From Ovis canadensis (taxonomy: Eukaryota > Chordata > Mammalia > Artiodactyla > Bovidae), in NCBI RefSeq assembly GCF_042477335.2, contig NC_091263.1, positions 71,852,501-71,916,500 of the forward strand: a stretch of DNA of 64,000 nucleotides, read 5' to 3'. Position numbers and translations under genes: made by a program. Numbering within the stretch: position 1 is the stretch's first letter; the number at the start of each line of letters is the position of its first letter. The notes under the pieces were generated by a model, which did no database searches, was not told the origin of the DNA, and saw only the letters and a program-made list of their open reading frames with translations. Of this stretch, positions 11,851 to 23,624 are shown piece by piece.

Positions 11851-11869
11851 CAACCCCTGACAGGAGGGC

Positions 11870-12410
11870 ACTGGGACCCACCCAAATAGGTACCCACATC
11901 CAAAGATGACGCTGCAGCAGAGACGGAGGAGGGGTGCGAGCATGTTAAAGATCAAATCCCATACCCGCCGGGTGGCCGCCCCACAGACTGGAGAGTGATA
12001 ACACCAAGGAAGCCCTCCCACTGTTGCAGAGGTTCTAAGCCCCACGTCAGGCTTCCCAGCTTGGGGCTCCAAAAAAGGGACTGGCAATCCCCAGGGAATC
12101 TGACTTTGAAGGCTAGTAGGATTTGATTACAGGACTTACACAGGACTGGGGGAAACAAGACCCAGGGGAAAGGAGCAGTGACCCCGCAGGAGACTGAACC
12201 AGACCTACTTGCTAGCGTTGGAGGGTCTCCTGTGCAGGCCTGGGTCAGCAGGGGCTCGCCATGGGGAGGGGGCACTGGCAGCAGCAGGCGGGGAAGGGGC
12301 CCCTTGGTGTGAAGCCCTCTTGGAGGTCGCCACTAACTGCACCATAGAGCCCACAGACCCAGGGCTGGGCTGCTTCAGGCGCCCACCCTTACGGCAGAGA
12401 GTGAAGGACT
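11870..12410 (+). mobile_element. Ruminant L1 5' UTR-like segment
   Basis: GC-rich sequence with GGGACCCAGGGGAAAGGAGC-type phrases (present near 12160), CAGGAGACTGAACCAGACCT and a repeated GGAGGGTCTCCTGTGCAGGC theme, as I recall for the ruminant L1 5' UTR. It belongs with the ORF1-like DNA at 13133-14745. A BovB inserted between the two. Confidence 0.7.
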
Positions 12411-13132
12411 AAAGAGCCTCTTAATGAAAGGGAAAGAGGAGACCTGGAAACGGCTGGCTTAAAACTCAACATTCAAAAAACTAAGATCATGGCATCCGGT
12501 CCCATCACTTCATGGCAAACAGATGGGGAAACAATGGAAACAGTGACAGACTTTATTTTCTTGGACTCCAAAATCACTGCAGATGGTGATTGCAGCCATG
12601 ATATTAGGACGCTTGCTCCTTGGAAGGAAAGCCATGACCAACCTCGACAGCATATTAAAAAGCAGAGACATTACTTTGCTGACAAAGGTCCGTCTAGTCA
12701 AGGCTATGGTTTTTCCAGTAGTCATGTATGGATGTGAGAGTTGGGACTATAAAGAAAGCTGAGCACTGAAGAATTGATGCTTTTGAACTGTAGCCCAAGA
12801 GACCCTTAGGCTACAAGGAGATCCAACTAGTCCATCCTAAAGGAGATCAGTCCTGAATATTCATTGGAAGGACTGATGTTGAAGCTGAAACTCCAATACT
12901 TTGGCCACTTGATGCGAAGAACTGACTAACTGGAAAAGACTCTGATGCTGGGAAAGATTGAGGGCAGGAGGAGAAGGGGATGACAGAGAATGAGATGGTT
13001 GGATGCCATCACCAACTGGATGGATACGAGTGTGAGCAAGCTCTGGGAGTTGGTGATGGACAGGGAGGCCTGGTGTGCTGCGGTACGTGGGGTCGCGGAG
13101 AGTCAACATGACTGAGCGACTGAACTGAACTG
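12411..13132 (+). mobile_element. BovB LINE 3' part nested in L1
   Basis: Starts inside the coding region (equivalent of [17 protein letters not shown]) and runs to the 3' GAACTGAACTGAA tail. Frameshifts near 12600 and 12780 destroy the frame. L1 5' UTR sequence lies on the left and L1 ORF1 sequence on the right, showing insertion into a pre-existing L1. Confidence 0.93.
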
Positions 13133-14745
13133 AAACTACCAACAGGGAGGGGGACGACTCCAGCCGTCGGCTGACACAGGATTAAAGCTTTGCTGCCCAC
13201 AGCCCTGCCACCAGAGCAAGACACAGTTTTTCCCAGTCCCTCACATCTGGAACTTTACACAACCCCCCCTAGGCTCCTCCATCAGAGGGCAGACAGAAGA
13301 AGCAAGAAGAACTGCAATCCTACAATGGCTAGAGCAAAAATCACATTACAGAAAGTTCATCAGGATGAAAAAGCGAAGTTATGTCCCTGATACAGGGGCA
13401 AGATAAAACCCCAGAAAAACAACTAAAGTAGAGACAGGCAATCTTCCAGAAAAAGAATTCAGAATAATAATAGTGAAGATGATCCAGGATCTCAGGAAAA
13501 CAATGGAGAAGATTGTCTACCAAAGACCTATAAGAACTAACGAACAAACATGCATAAAATGCTAGAAGAAATGGACGGCAGGACAACAGAGGCAGAAGAG
13601 TGGGTATACGGCCTGGAGGACACAGCGGTGGAGATCGCTGCAGCAGAACAGAACGCAGAAGAAAAAATGAAGGGGGGAAAAAAGACAGCTGAAGAGAGCT
13701 CTGGGACAACATGAAAGGCACCAACATTCACATTATAGGGATCCCAGAAAGAAGAGGGAGAGAAAGGACCCGAGAAAACAGCTGAAGAGGTAATAGCTGA
13801 AAACTTTCCTAACATGGGAAAAGCAACAGTCAACCAAGGCCAGGAAGTAGAAAATCCCAGGCAGAAAAAACCCTAAGGAGGAACACGCTGAGACAGAGGA
13901 ATCAAACTGACAAAAATTAAAGACAGAGATAAAACACTAAAAGCAACACGGGAAAAACAACAAATAACATACAAGGGAACTCCCATAATGTTATCAGCTG
14001 ATTTCTCAACAGAAACTCTACAAGCCAGAAGGGAATGGCAAGATATATAAAGTCTATCTATATCTACATGTCGGAGAAGGCAACGGCACCCACTCCAGTG
14101 CTCCTGTCTGGAAAATCCATGGATGGAGGAGCCTGGTGGGCTGCAGTCCATGCGGTCGCGAAGAGTCGGACACAACTGAGCGACTTCACTTTCACTTTTC
14201 ACGTTCATACACTGGAGAAGGAAATGGCAACCCAGTCCAGTGTTCTTGCCTGGAGAATCCCAGGGACGGGGGAGCCTGGTGGGCTGCCATCTGTGGGGTC
14301 ACACAGAGTCGGACACGTCTGAAGCGCCTTAGCAGCAGCAGCATATCTATATACACAGGGATGAAAGAGAAGAACCTACAACTAAGAATACTCTACCCAG
14401 CAAGATTCTCACTCAGATTTGATGCAGAAGTCAAAAGCTTTCCAGAGAAGCAAAAGTTAAAAGAGAATTCAGTACCACCAAACCAGCTTTACAACAAATA
14501 CTAAAGGAACTTCTCTGAGCAGGAAACGCAAGGGAAAGACCTACACAAAATAAACCCAAAACTATCAAGAAAATGGTAAAAGGGACATACATATCACTAA
14601 TTACTTTAAACATAACTGGAGTAAATGCAGGAACCAGAACGCAAAGACTGGCTGGGGAGATGAAACACACGTTCACGTCTGCACTTTCCCTCATCACCAC
14701 TCTACTCAACACCCCAAATTCTATGCGTTTATTCTGGTAGGTTAA
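13133..14745 (+). mobile_element. Ruminant L1 ORF1 remnant
   Basis: ORF1-region DNA of L1, the RNA-binding chaperone. The recognisable stretch is the C-terminal part with ATCAGCTGATTTCTCAACAG, CTCTACAAGCCAGAAGGGAA, then (after the Bov-A2 insert) TACTCTACCCAGCAAGATTC and ACAACAAATACTAAAGGAAC. Stops and frameshifts are numerous. The element continues the 5' UTR block at 11870-12410. L1 lineage is strongly indicated, the subfamily is not. Confidence 0.8.
14071..14343 (+). mobile_element. Bov-A2 SINE (dimer of Bov-A)
   Basis: Two related monomers in tandem, each starting GGAGAAGG(A/C)AA(T/C)GGCA and running through GGAGCCTGGTGGGCTGC to a GTCGGACAC end. A CACTTTCACTTTTCACGTTC linker lies between them and an AGCAGCAGCAG tail follows. 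Flanking imperfect 16-bp direct repeats begin TATCTATAT (14055-14070 and 14344-14359). It interrupts L1 ORF1. Confidence 0.93.
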
Positions 14746-15129
14746 TCAAGGCTTGCAGTTGTAGTGACCTTTTATTTTTTGTTTGGCTACTGACTGTGAC
14801 AACTGAGAAACATCTTCCACTGCTGTGACTGCTGCTTAATACAATAATTGATTTATGATTGGTCAACAGAAAATAACAAAATTCTTTATCACTAAAACTA
14901 TCATTTAATAGAAAACCTGTAACCACTTTTTAAAATCCAGATGCATATCAGAATTATCTTGGAATTTTTTGAAAAAACACAATGGCCCAGATATTGCTTT
15001 TGTTTTCATCAAAGCTTAGGAAAAAACAACAACCACCACCACCCAAAATTCGTTATCATACAGATCAGATTTTATTATATTGTGATTAAGTTAAAATAAC
15101 AACAACAACAAAAAGATAATCATAAATGT
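14746..15129. other. AT-rich sequence, no gene seen
   Basis: Contains a short (AAC)n run near 15098-15112. Nothing else recognised. Confidence 0.5.
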
Positions 15130-16035
15130 AAAGCCTAGCAGCTATAAAATTTCTAGAGAAAATGCAGAAGAAAATCTTTGTGACCATGGATTAGGTAAAG
15201 ACTTTTAGATACAACATCAAAAGCATGACTTATAATATTCAAAAGAGATAAATTAGACTTCATCAAAATAAAAAAAAGATTCTGCTCTTCAAGAGACACT
15301 GCTAAAAGAATGAAAAGCCACAGATTGGGAGAAAATATTTGGAAACCACTTATCTAATAGCGAACATGTATCTAGAATATATAAAGAACTGTTAAAACTC
15401 AAGAGTAAGAACGCAAACAACTCAACAACAGCAAAGAAAAAAGTCAAAAGATTTGAACAGGTGCTTCATCAAAGATGTAATATGAATGACAAGTAAGCAC
15501 ATGTAAAGTTGTAAAAACAACTCTCTGGTAAAATCAATCAAGAAAAAAGGGGAGATGACACAAATAATATAATCTTAGAAATGAAAATAAGCTATAACTA
15601 GAGATGCTTCAACATTAAAAATATAAAACAGTTATTCTGAGCAGCTATATGCCAATAAATGTGAAAACTTGAAGTCAAATTCTTAGAAAAATATAACTTA
15701 CTAAAACTGAAAGTCAATTAGCCAAAAAAAAAAAAAAATCTGAATAGCCTTTTAACCATTAAAGAAATTAAATCAGTAGTTTAAAACCTTTCTAAGCCCT
15801 GGCAGTTTTACTGATGAGTTCTATAAGCATTCAAGGACCAAATAATTTAAATTTTACATCAATTATTACAGAAAGTAGAAATGGAGGGGCTTTCCTTCCA
15901 ACTCATTTTATGAAGCTAGCATAACCCTGATTACAAAACTTAAGAAAATTTAAAGTCAGTCTTCTCATGAACACAGATGGAAAATTCCTAAACAAAACAT
16001 TAGCAAACTGAATTTAAAATGTATATGCGAATCAT
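15130..16035 (+). mobile_element. Old L1 (L1M-type) ORF2 fragments
   Basis: A first block (15140-15480) has L1 ORF2 C-terminal features (GATTAGGTAAAGACTTTTAG, AGGAATGAAAAGCCACAGAT-like). A second block (15600-16035) matches an upstream reverse-transcriptase portion (TAGCATAACCCTGATTAC, then CTAAACAAAACATTAGCAAA). The two are out of natural L1 order, so they are separate or rearranged insertions. Confidence 0.75.
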
Positions 16036-16064
16036 GATTAGACTGGGATTAGCCCCATAATCTG

Positions 16065-16132
16065 TGGGATGTAGCATGGCGTGCTATAGTCCACAGAGTC
16101 TCAAAGAACTGGACACGACTTAGCGACTGAAT
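16065..16132 (+). mobile_element. Bov-tA fragment
   Basis: Only the tail half remains: TGCTATAGTCCACAGAGTCT, then CTGGACACGACTTAGCGACT. It splits the old L1 ORF2. Confidence 0.85.
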
Positions 16133-16139
16133 AAGAAAA

Positions 16140-17580
16140 AACCAAGAATCAAGATGAGCTTACAAATAAATCTAATTCACCACACTAACTGATTAAAAGA
16201 GAGATATCACATTTTAGTATATTTTTTTTTAAGTGATTAAAAACCCAACATCTGCTGAATCTAAGTTTCCTTCTAACTAGGAACAGAAGAGAAGGCCTTG
16301 TTGAAAGCATTCCTGTAAGACGAGGAACAAGACATCACTGCCTGCTCCCACCACTTCTGTTACACTCTGTACTGAAGATTCCAGCCAGCACAGAAAGGCA
16401 AGACAAAAACATAAGGACTGGAAAAAAATTTTAAATGAATATATAGTGAAACCATTAGAATTAATAGAGAGAGAATTCTCCCAGAGTTATGAAAATAAAA
16501 ACAAAAAATTTTAAAATGAGACATTATTAAACCTAAAAGCTTTTGTACAGCCAAAGAAACCATAAATAAAAACAACCCACAGAACAGGAAAAAACATCTG
16601 CAAACCATGTGACTCATAAGAGATTAATCTCCAAAATTTACAAACAGCTTATGAGGCTCAATATTAAAACACACACACACACACAATGAAAAAACTGCCT
16701 GAAGACCTAAACAGACATTTCTCCAAAGATATACCAATGGCTAAGATGCACATGAAAAGATGTTCAATACCATTAATTATTAGAGAAATGGAAATGAAAA
16801 CTATAATGAGGTATCACCTCATACAGGTCAGAAGGGAGAGGGTGTGGAGAAAAGGGAACCCTCTTGCATTGTTGGTAGGACTGTAAATAGATATAGCCAC
16901 TATAAAGAACAGTATGGAGACTGCTTAAAACACTAGGAGTAAACCCAGCATATGACCCCACGGTCCCACTACTGGGCATGCGCCATGATAAAACCATACC
17001 TGGAAAAGACACGTGCAGCCCTATGCTCACAGCAGCACTATTCACTACAGCTGGGACATGGGGGCAACCCACGTGCCCATCAACGGGTGAACAGATCAAC
17101 AGCATGTGCCACATACATAGGGTGGAATATTACTAAGCCATAAAAAGTGTTTGAGCCAGTTCTAGGGAGGTGGGTGAATCTGGAGCCTGTTATACAGAGT
17201 GAAGTAAGTCAGAAAGAGAAAATCAAGTATCATACATTGATGCATATATAGAACCTGGCAAGATGGCGCTGATAAACAGACTTGTGGACATGGGAGGGCG
17301 GCCAGGGGAAGGAGAGGGCGGGGCGAGTGGAGAGCAGCGCTGAGACATGCACACTGCCGCGTGTAACACAGCCAGCCAGTGGGAACTTGCTGTATGACTC
17401 AGGGAGCTCAAACTGGTGCTATGTGACCATCTAGAGGGGTAGGATGCAGTCAGGGGTGGGAGGTGGGAGCAAGGGCCAAGAGGGAGGGGACACATGTATA
17501 CCGATGACTGAGTCTGTTGATGCATGGCCGAAGCCAACATAATATTTAAAGTAATTATCCTTCAATTAAAAATAAGTATT
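16140..17580 (+). mobile_element. L1 ORF2 3' region and 3' UTR (L1-A)
   Basis: An old ORF2 piece (16140-16430) is followed by a younger L1 running through the C-terminal ORF2 zone (AACCTAAAAGCTTTTGTACA, then TATCACCTCATACAGGTCAG). It ends in a G-rich 3' UTR (GGGGTGGGAGGTGGGAGCAA region at 17453-17480) and an AAAATAAG/TTTTAATT tail near 17575. An (AC)n run lies at 16671-16684. All frames are broken. Confidence 0.85.
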
Positions 17581-17596
17581 TTTAATTAAAAAAATT

Positions 17597-18000
17597 TCAA
17601 AAAGAACTACAATGAGGTATCACCTCACATTAGTCAAAATGGCCATGATTCAAAGTCTACAAACAGTAAATGTTCGAGCGAGTGTGGAGAACAGGGAACC
17701 CTCCTACACTGTTGGTGGGAATGTAAATTGATATAACCACTGGGGAGAAGTGTATGGAAGTTCCTTTAAAAAAAAACAGAGCTAACGTATGATTCAGCAA
17801 CTCCGCCCCTGCACACGTATCTGCAGAAAACGATGGTTTGAAAGGATCCATGCACCCCAATGCTCACTGCAGTGCTGCTTACAGCAGCCGAGCCATGGAA
17901 AGCACCTAGATGCCATCAACAGAGTGGATAAAGAAGGAGTGGTGCACACATCCAATGGAGCATTACTCAGCCACTCAACAGGATGAAATACGGCCATCTG
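17597..18000 (+). mobile_element. L1-B left half
   Basis: A separate L1 ORF2 C-terminal segment begins at GAACTACAATGAGGTATCAC and ends at the position of GATGAAATACGGCCATCTG. Its natural continuation resumes only at 18612, so the two halves flank a 611-bp insertion. Confidence 0.85.
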
Positions 18001-18611
18001 GAAGAAGCCAACATAATGCTGTAAAGCAATTATCCTTCAATTAAAAATAAATATTTTTAATTAAAACATTTTCAAAAAGAACTACAATGAGGTACACTGT
18101 GACCAACCTAGACAGCATAGTAAATAGACAGCAGAGACGTTACTTTGCCAACAAAAGTCTGTCTAGTGAAAGCTATGGTTTTTCCAGTGGTCATGTATCG
18201 ACGTGAGAGTTGGACTATAATGAAAGCTGAGCGCCAAAGAACTGATGCTTTTGAACTGCGGTATTGGAGAAGACTCTTGAGAGCCCCTTGGACTACAAGC
18301 AGATCCAACCAGTCCATCTTGAAGGACATCAGTCCTGAATATTCACTGGAAGGACTGATGCCGAAGCTGAAACTTCAATACTCTGGCTATCTGATGCAAA
18401 GAACTGACTCCTTGGAAAAGACTCTGATGCTGGGAAAGATTGAGCCCAGGAGGATGAAACGACAGAGGCTGAGATGGCCGGATGGCATCACCGACTCGAT
18501 GGACACAATGTTGAGCTCCAGGAGTTGGTGATGGACAGGGAAGCCTGGAATGCTGCAGTCCATGGGGTCACAAAGAGTCAGACACGACTGAGCGACTGAA
18601 CTGAACTGAAT
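18001..18611 (+). mobile_element. BovB insertion with a chimeric 5' end
   Basis: The 3' part (about 18095-18611) is a 5'-truncated BovB coding for degenerate RT C-terminal residues ([24 protein letters not shown] and onward) and ending in GACTGAACTGAACTGAA. Its first about 91 bp (18004-18094) are not BovB. They copy the L1-A tail/L1-B junction at 17531-17619. An imperfect 8-bp target duplication (GCCATCTG at 17993-18000, GCCATTTG at 18612-18619) brackets the whole. Confidence 0.85.
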
Positions 18612-19015
18612 GCCATTTGCAGCAACATGGATGGACCTAGAGATATCATACTGAGTGAAGTCAGAGAAAGACAGCCATAATGTAACGGCCAAAATGTAAG
18701 AAACAAGGATGCAAACGAGCTTAAACAGAACAGAAACAGACTCACGGACTTAGAAAGCAAACTTAACGGTTACCCAAGGGAAAAGGTGGGACCGGGAATA
18801 AATTGGGAGCCTGGGATTGACAGGTACATACCACTGTATTTTAAATAGATAGATAGTCAACAAGTATCTACTATATAGCACAGGGAACTTGGCTCAATAT
18901 TCTGTAATAACGGGAAAAGAATTAGAAAAAGAATAGGCATAACTGAATCACTCTGCTGTACACCTGAAACTAACACATTATTAACTACACTCCAATATAA
19001 AGTAAATTTTAAAAA
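18612..19015 (+). mobile_element. L1-B right half and 3' UTR
   Basis: Continues L1-B with GCCATTTGCAGCAACATGGA and runs through the L1 3' UTR (AAGTATCTACTATATAGCAC, then CACCTGAAACTAACACATTA) to an A-rich end near 19015. Confidence 0.9.
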
Positions 19016-20130
19016 ATGCAATCCCTATAAAAAATAAGAGTGCTGGATTTAAACCATATCTATAGACAAGATCACTTGCATTTTTATATACCAGCAGAGT
19101 TGGAAAACAAAACTTTAGTATACTCTTTTCAAATAGCATCAAAAAATGTTAAGTATTGGGAAACAAATCACATGAAAATTATGCTGCATTTCAGCAGAAA
19201 AAATTAAAAACCTAAATAAATGGAAAAATTTTCTGTTTATGAATTATAAGACTCCGTGCCCTCAAGATATAATTTTTTGGACTTCCCTGGTGGCTCATAA
19301 AGAGTTCACCTGCCAATGCAGGAGATGCGGGTTCAGTCCAAAGTCCACAAAATCCCATGTGCCACAGAGCAGCTAAGCCCATCTGCCACAGCCACTGAGC
19401 CTGCGCTGCAGAGCCAGGAGCTGCAGGCACTGAGGGCTCTGCTCCACAACAAAAGAAGGCCGCCCGCCACAACTGGAGAAACGCCCGCACAGCAACAAAG
19501 ATCTGGCATAGCCAAAAATAAACTCATTTTTTAAAAAGATAAATTCCCCCTAAATCCATTCATGAAGCAAACGCAATTCCAATTTTAAACAGCCAACAGG
19601 CTTTTTGTTTCTTATATGTATAACCTAACAATTAACTTTAAAATATATGTTGAAGGTCAAAAGGACCACAGATAATTCACAACAATCTGAAAGGCCAAGA
19701 ACAAAGGTGAAGGAAACTTGATCCTTATTATAAACTTCATATGACACTTAAGTGTCAATTCCAGGAGGCCCAAAGGCCTGAACTCTAAAAGGCAAAACTA
19801 AATCGTCAGTAGACAATTTAAGCATTGAACCGTGGGGCAGGGATGAATTTCATAAACAAGATACAAGGAGTGAAAACTACAAAGGAAAACACTGGTGAAT
19901 ATACAATATCATGAAGAGAATAAAAAGGTAAGCCATGAACTAAGAGTATGCTCGCAAAACATATAAGCAAAAAAGATTGACATCATGAATCTATGAAGAA
20001 TTCCTATTAATGAGAAAAGACAAGAGAAAACAAATACATTTATGAACCCAATTTCAAAAAATGAGGCACCCATAAAAATATAAGATCATGTTTAATGTCA
20101 TTAATCAATGCAGAAGCATAAAGTCATATT
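19016..20130 (+). mobile_element. Old L1M ORF2 fragment split by a SINE
   Basis: L1 ORF2-like DNA (AAGATCACTTGCATTTTTAT, then AGAGTTGGAAAACAAAAC) occupies 19016-19272 and resumes at about 19540 (AATTCCAATTTTAAACAGCC, then GGCTTTTTGTTTC). The CHR SINE at 19278-19538 separates the halves. High divergence. Confidence 0.65.
19278..19538 (+). repeat. CHR-type SINE
   Basis: Head GGACTTCCCTGGTGGCTCAT, box CCAATGCAGGAGATGCGGGT, then the GCCACA/ACTGAGCCTGCGCTGCAGAG body and an AAAAATAAACTCATTTTTT tail. Confidence 0.85.
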
Positions 20131-20392
20131 GCGCAAGAATTTCCTACCTACCTGACCAGTGAGATGCTACCACATAGCAGCAAGGATGTGGAATGTCAGT
20201 TATTCCCATCCAATCAGTGCTGCTGGTACTGGACCATGCGGTATGGCCTCCTGAAGCTGACTAGGAGCCTCCGCACGACCATGCACACCTACCGTATCAG
20301 CCGTGAGCCTAAAGAAGCTCTCGCACACGTGCACTAGGGACACATCACCAATGTCACCCCCAGCCTGTCACTCCCAAAAGGGGAGCGATACA

Positions 20393-20598
20393 CAATCCCT
20401 TGTGGCTCAGACAGTAAAGCGTCTGCCTAACGCGGGAGACCCAGGTTTGATCCCCGGGTTGGGAAGATCCCCTGGAGAAGGAAATGGCAACCCACTCCAG
20501 TATTCCTGCCTGGAAAATCTCATGGATGGAGGAGCGTGATAGGCTACAGTCCATGGAGTTGCAAAGAGTCAGACACGACTGAGCGACTTCACTTTTTG
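20393..20598 (+). mobile_element. Bov-tA SINE
   Basis: Full-length order: TGGCTCAGACAGTAAAGCGT, ATCCCCTGGAGAAGGAAATG, GGAGCGTGATAGGCTACAGT, then GACACGACTGAGCGACTTCA. Good conservation suggests a relatively recent insertion. Confidence 0.95.
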
Positions 20599-21738
20599 CT
20601 TTACACAGTCCAAATGACTACCAGCAGCAGAATAAATACATAAATATATAGCTGTACCGAGAGGAAATGAAGGAACTGGAGCCCTCTTCCTCCATTCCTG
20701 GCGTTCCCCCCCTCTCCACAGCACCTTCCCCACCCAAAACCAATCCGTGTGTGTATCTGAGAGCCATGGGCTTGAACCCCAACAGATAACTTATTCAATT
20801 TCATGGGGGAAATGAGTCACATTAATCTACTTACAGAAAACTGTAGTGTATACCTCTGAAATGTGACATGCCAGACACATGTCAAGTAGTACTGGGAGGT
20901 TCTGGGTGCTTCTACCTGTGACTGGTTACAAATGACACTCTAACCTGCTCGGGTGAATACCTGCTGGAAAGACACTCACAGAGCCCAGTCTCTCAGGATG
21001 CATGACCACGCTATTTGCACAGTGGAGAGCTGTGAGGCAGCTTCTCTCTCCATCTTTCTGAAGCTACCTGCCCACGTTCCTTGGCATTTTTCTGAGAGTC
21101 TGATCACTCCCAAGCTTCTCTTGGAGGACTAGCTTTCTCTGCTTCTACGTTCCCCAACAACCTGGGCTTGCATGTAGCATCAACTCAAGACCTGACGCTG
21201 TATGATCTTCTAACTCCAGAGTCTAATGTAACCTTACACTAGTCATGTTCCAGTAAACATGTATTTAACTCTTTACTGGGTCTTAACTCCCTGAACCTGA
21301 AAATTGAGAGCACCATTTCACAGACATTAAGATTAAGCAAAATGATAACACATACAGAGTTTAACAATATCTGGTACACAGTAAGGATTCAACAGTATCA
21401 CTGTTAGCAAAGTATGTTCTGTTGCAAGGTTATTACCATAATGTGATTTTGATTCTACAAAACAAACAGAGAAATGGTGGGGATACAAGAGTTGAAATCA
21501 CACTGACTCAAAATTGACTGCTTCCAATTCCTTAACGCATTCTATTCTATAGCACAGTGTAAACACCACGGAATGCAAAGCAGACTGGCATCAAAACTAA
21601 CAGAAATTCAGCCTGGTGCATGAGGCCTATTCACACCTAGTTCTTTCATAGTTTCATTCTGGCCATGTGCTCTCTGCCTTGGAAAACCCCATCGCATGGG
21701 CTAATCTTTATGCATTCGTGCAATAATTCACCAACTCT
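20599..21738. other. Mostly unique sequence with one MIR-like stretch
   Basis: About 21280-21410 has the MIR-like order CCCTGAACCTGAAAATTG, CACCATTTCACAGAC, then AACAATATCTGGTACACAGT. No gene is supported; the rest shows nothing recognised. Confidence 0.45.
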
Positions 21739-21749
21739 AACCCTCCCTT

Positions 21750-22726
21750 ATGCAGGTGAGGAAGCAACAGTTAGAACTGGACATGGAACAACAGACTGGT
21801 TCCAAATAGGAAAAGGAGTCCCTCAAGGCTGTATATTGTCACCCTTATTATTTATAAGCACAGTACATCATGACAAACGCTGGGCTGGAAGAAGCACAAG
21901 CTGGAATCAAGAGTGCCTGGAGAAATATCAATAACCTCAGATGTGCAGATGACACCACCCTTATGGTAGAAAGTGAAGAGGAACTAAAAAGCCTCTTGAT
22001 GAAAGTGAAAGAGGAGAGTGAAAAAGTTGGCTTAAAGCTCAACATTCAGAAAACGAAGATCGTGGCATCTGGTCCCATCACTTCATGGGAAATAGATGGG
22101 GAAACAGTGGAAACAGTGTCAGACTTTATTTCTGGGGGCTTCAAAATCACTGCAGATAGTGATGGCAGCCATGAAATTAAAAGACGCTTACTCCTTGGAA
22201 GAAAAGTTATGATCAACCTAGATAGCATATTCAAAAGCAGAGACATTACTTTGCCAACAAAGGTCCGTCTAGTCAAGGCAATGGTTTTTCCAGTGGTCAT
22301 GTATGGATGTGAGAGTTGGACTGTGAAGAAAGCTGAACGCCAAAGAATTGATGCTTTTGAACTGTGGTGTTGGAGAAGACTCTTGAGAGTCCCTTGGACT
22401 GCAAAGAGATCCAACTGGTCCATCCTAAAGGAGATCAGTCCTGGGTGTTCACTGGAAGGACTGATGCTAAAGCTGAAACGCCAATACTTTGGGCACCTCA
22501 TGCGAAGAGTTGACTCACTGGAAAAGACTCTGATGCTAGGAGGGATTGGGGGCAGGAGGAGAAGGGGACAACAGAGGATGAGATTGCTGGATGGCATCAC
22601 GGACTCGATGGACATGAGTTTGGGTAAACTCCAGGAGTTGGTGATGGACAGGGAGGCCTGGAGTGCTGCGATTCATGGGGTTGCAAAGAGTCAGACACGA
22701 CTGGGCAACTGAACTGAACTGAACTG
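21750..22726 (+). mobile_element. BovB LINE, 5'-truncated, with perfect target-site duplication
   Basis: A 977-bp BovB 3' half begins at the codons for YAGEEATVRTG. It carries an unbroken 280-codon frame (21870-22712) covering the RT palm end, thumb and C-terminal [26 protein letters not shown] region. An identical 11-bp repeat AACCCTCCCTT flanks it (21739-21749, 22727-22737). The motif C box reads CADD, not YADD (Cys codon TGT at 21942-21944). With that change and no N-terminal half it cannot be an active reverse transcriptase. Confidence 0.97.
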
Positions 22727-22737
22727 AACCCTCCCTT

Positions 22738-23214
22738 GTATCCGCTACCATAAAGTTACTGTCACCTTGTTTTTAAGACAAAATCCTATGCTTACTCTAA
22801 TGTTTGATTATTCAGAATTTAATGTCTTAATTATATTAGCATTTTTACTAGGATTATAATTTTTGTTAGTGCTCTGGGCCATTGTGAATGTTTTTTTTTT
22901 TTCCTATAAGTTCTGTTACCTCTAGTGTGGAAAACACAGGGTTTTTCAGAGATGCCTATTTCATGTAAAAACAAAAATACTTGCTTTCCAATTCTTAAAA
23001 GTAGGAATCTTATCAGCTCAATCAGTCCACCAAGAATACAGGTTGGCTGAATCAAGACAAGGGTAATGTGTTATGGACGTGGCCACACAGGTACATCCAC
23101 AGCAGGGACTATGGATAGCAACAGTTTCAAAGCGGGAAGCTCTTCAAAGTACCTACCCTCAAGGAAGAGACTGGTCTGTCAGATCAGGGTCTGAGTGGCG
23201 GTTTGCATGATCAG
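22738..23214. other. No gene or repeat recognised
   Basis: Unique-looking sequence with a 12-T tract near 22890. Nothing further is supported. Confidence 0.5.
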
Positions 23215-23624
23215 CACGCTCCTGCTACAACCTTCAAAGACAGGTCAACCTCCTGCTCAGACTCTCCAATTCCTCCCCAATACACAGAGAAGAAAATACA
23301 AATTCTCCAGCATGGCCCACGGAACTCATCTCATCTCCCGCCACTTCTGCTCCCCGCCACGCACTCCTGCCGCTCAGGCCTCTCTGTGGTTCCTGCACTG
23401 TGCCCAGCATGCTCCCTCTCCTGTACCTGGGCCACTCCCGGTGCCACGCCGGGGGAACTCACAAATGAATCCCTCTCTCACGTCACTCAGGTCTCCATTT
23501 AAAATGTCACCTTCTAAGAGACGGCTTCCCTGAAGGTGCTTAGACAGTACTACTCTTTATCACTTCCTGTCTCTTCACTTCTCTTTAGAGCACTTACTGC
23601 TCTCTTGACAATTTTTGTTTGTTT
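23215..23624 (-). repeat. Ancient L2-like repeat, left part
   Basis: Pyrimidine-rich L2 3'-region phrases (CTCTCCAATTCCTCC, ATGTCACCTTCTAAGAGACG, CTTCCCTGAAGG, TTAGAGCACTTACTGC). The L2-like end (AGTAGGCACTCATTAAGTAT) appears beyond the BovB at about 24960-25000. The L2 was therefore split by that insertion. Orientation is tentative. Confidence 0.5.

Noticed and set aside
21870-22712. The 280-codon BovB frame as a host gene.
   Set aside because: It is a 5'-truncated retrotransposon with its own target-site duplication and a mutated catalytic motif.
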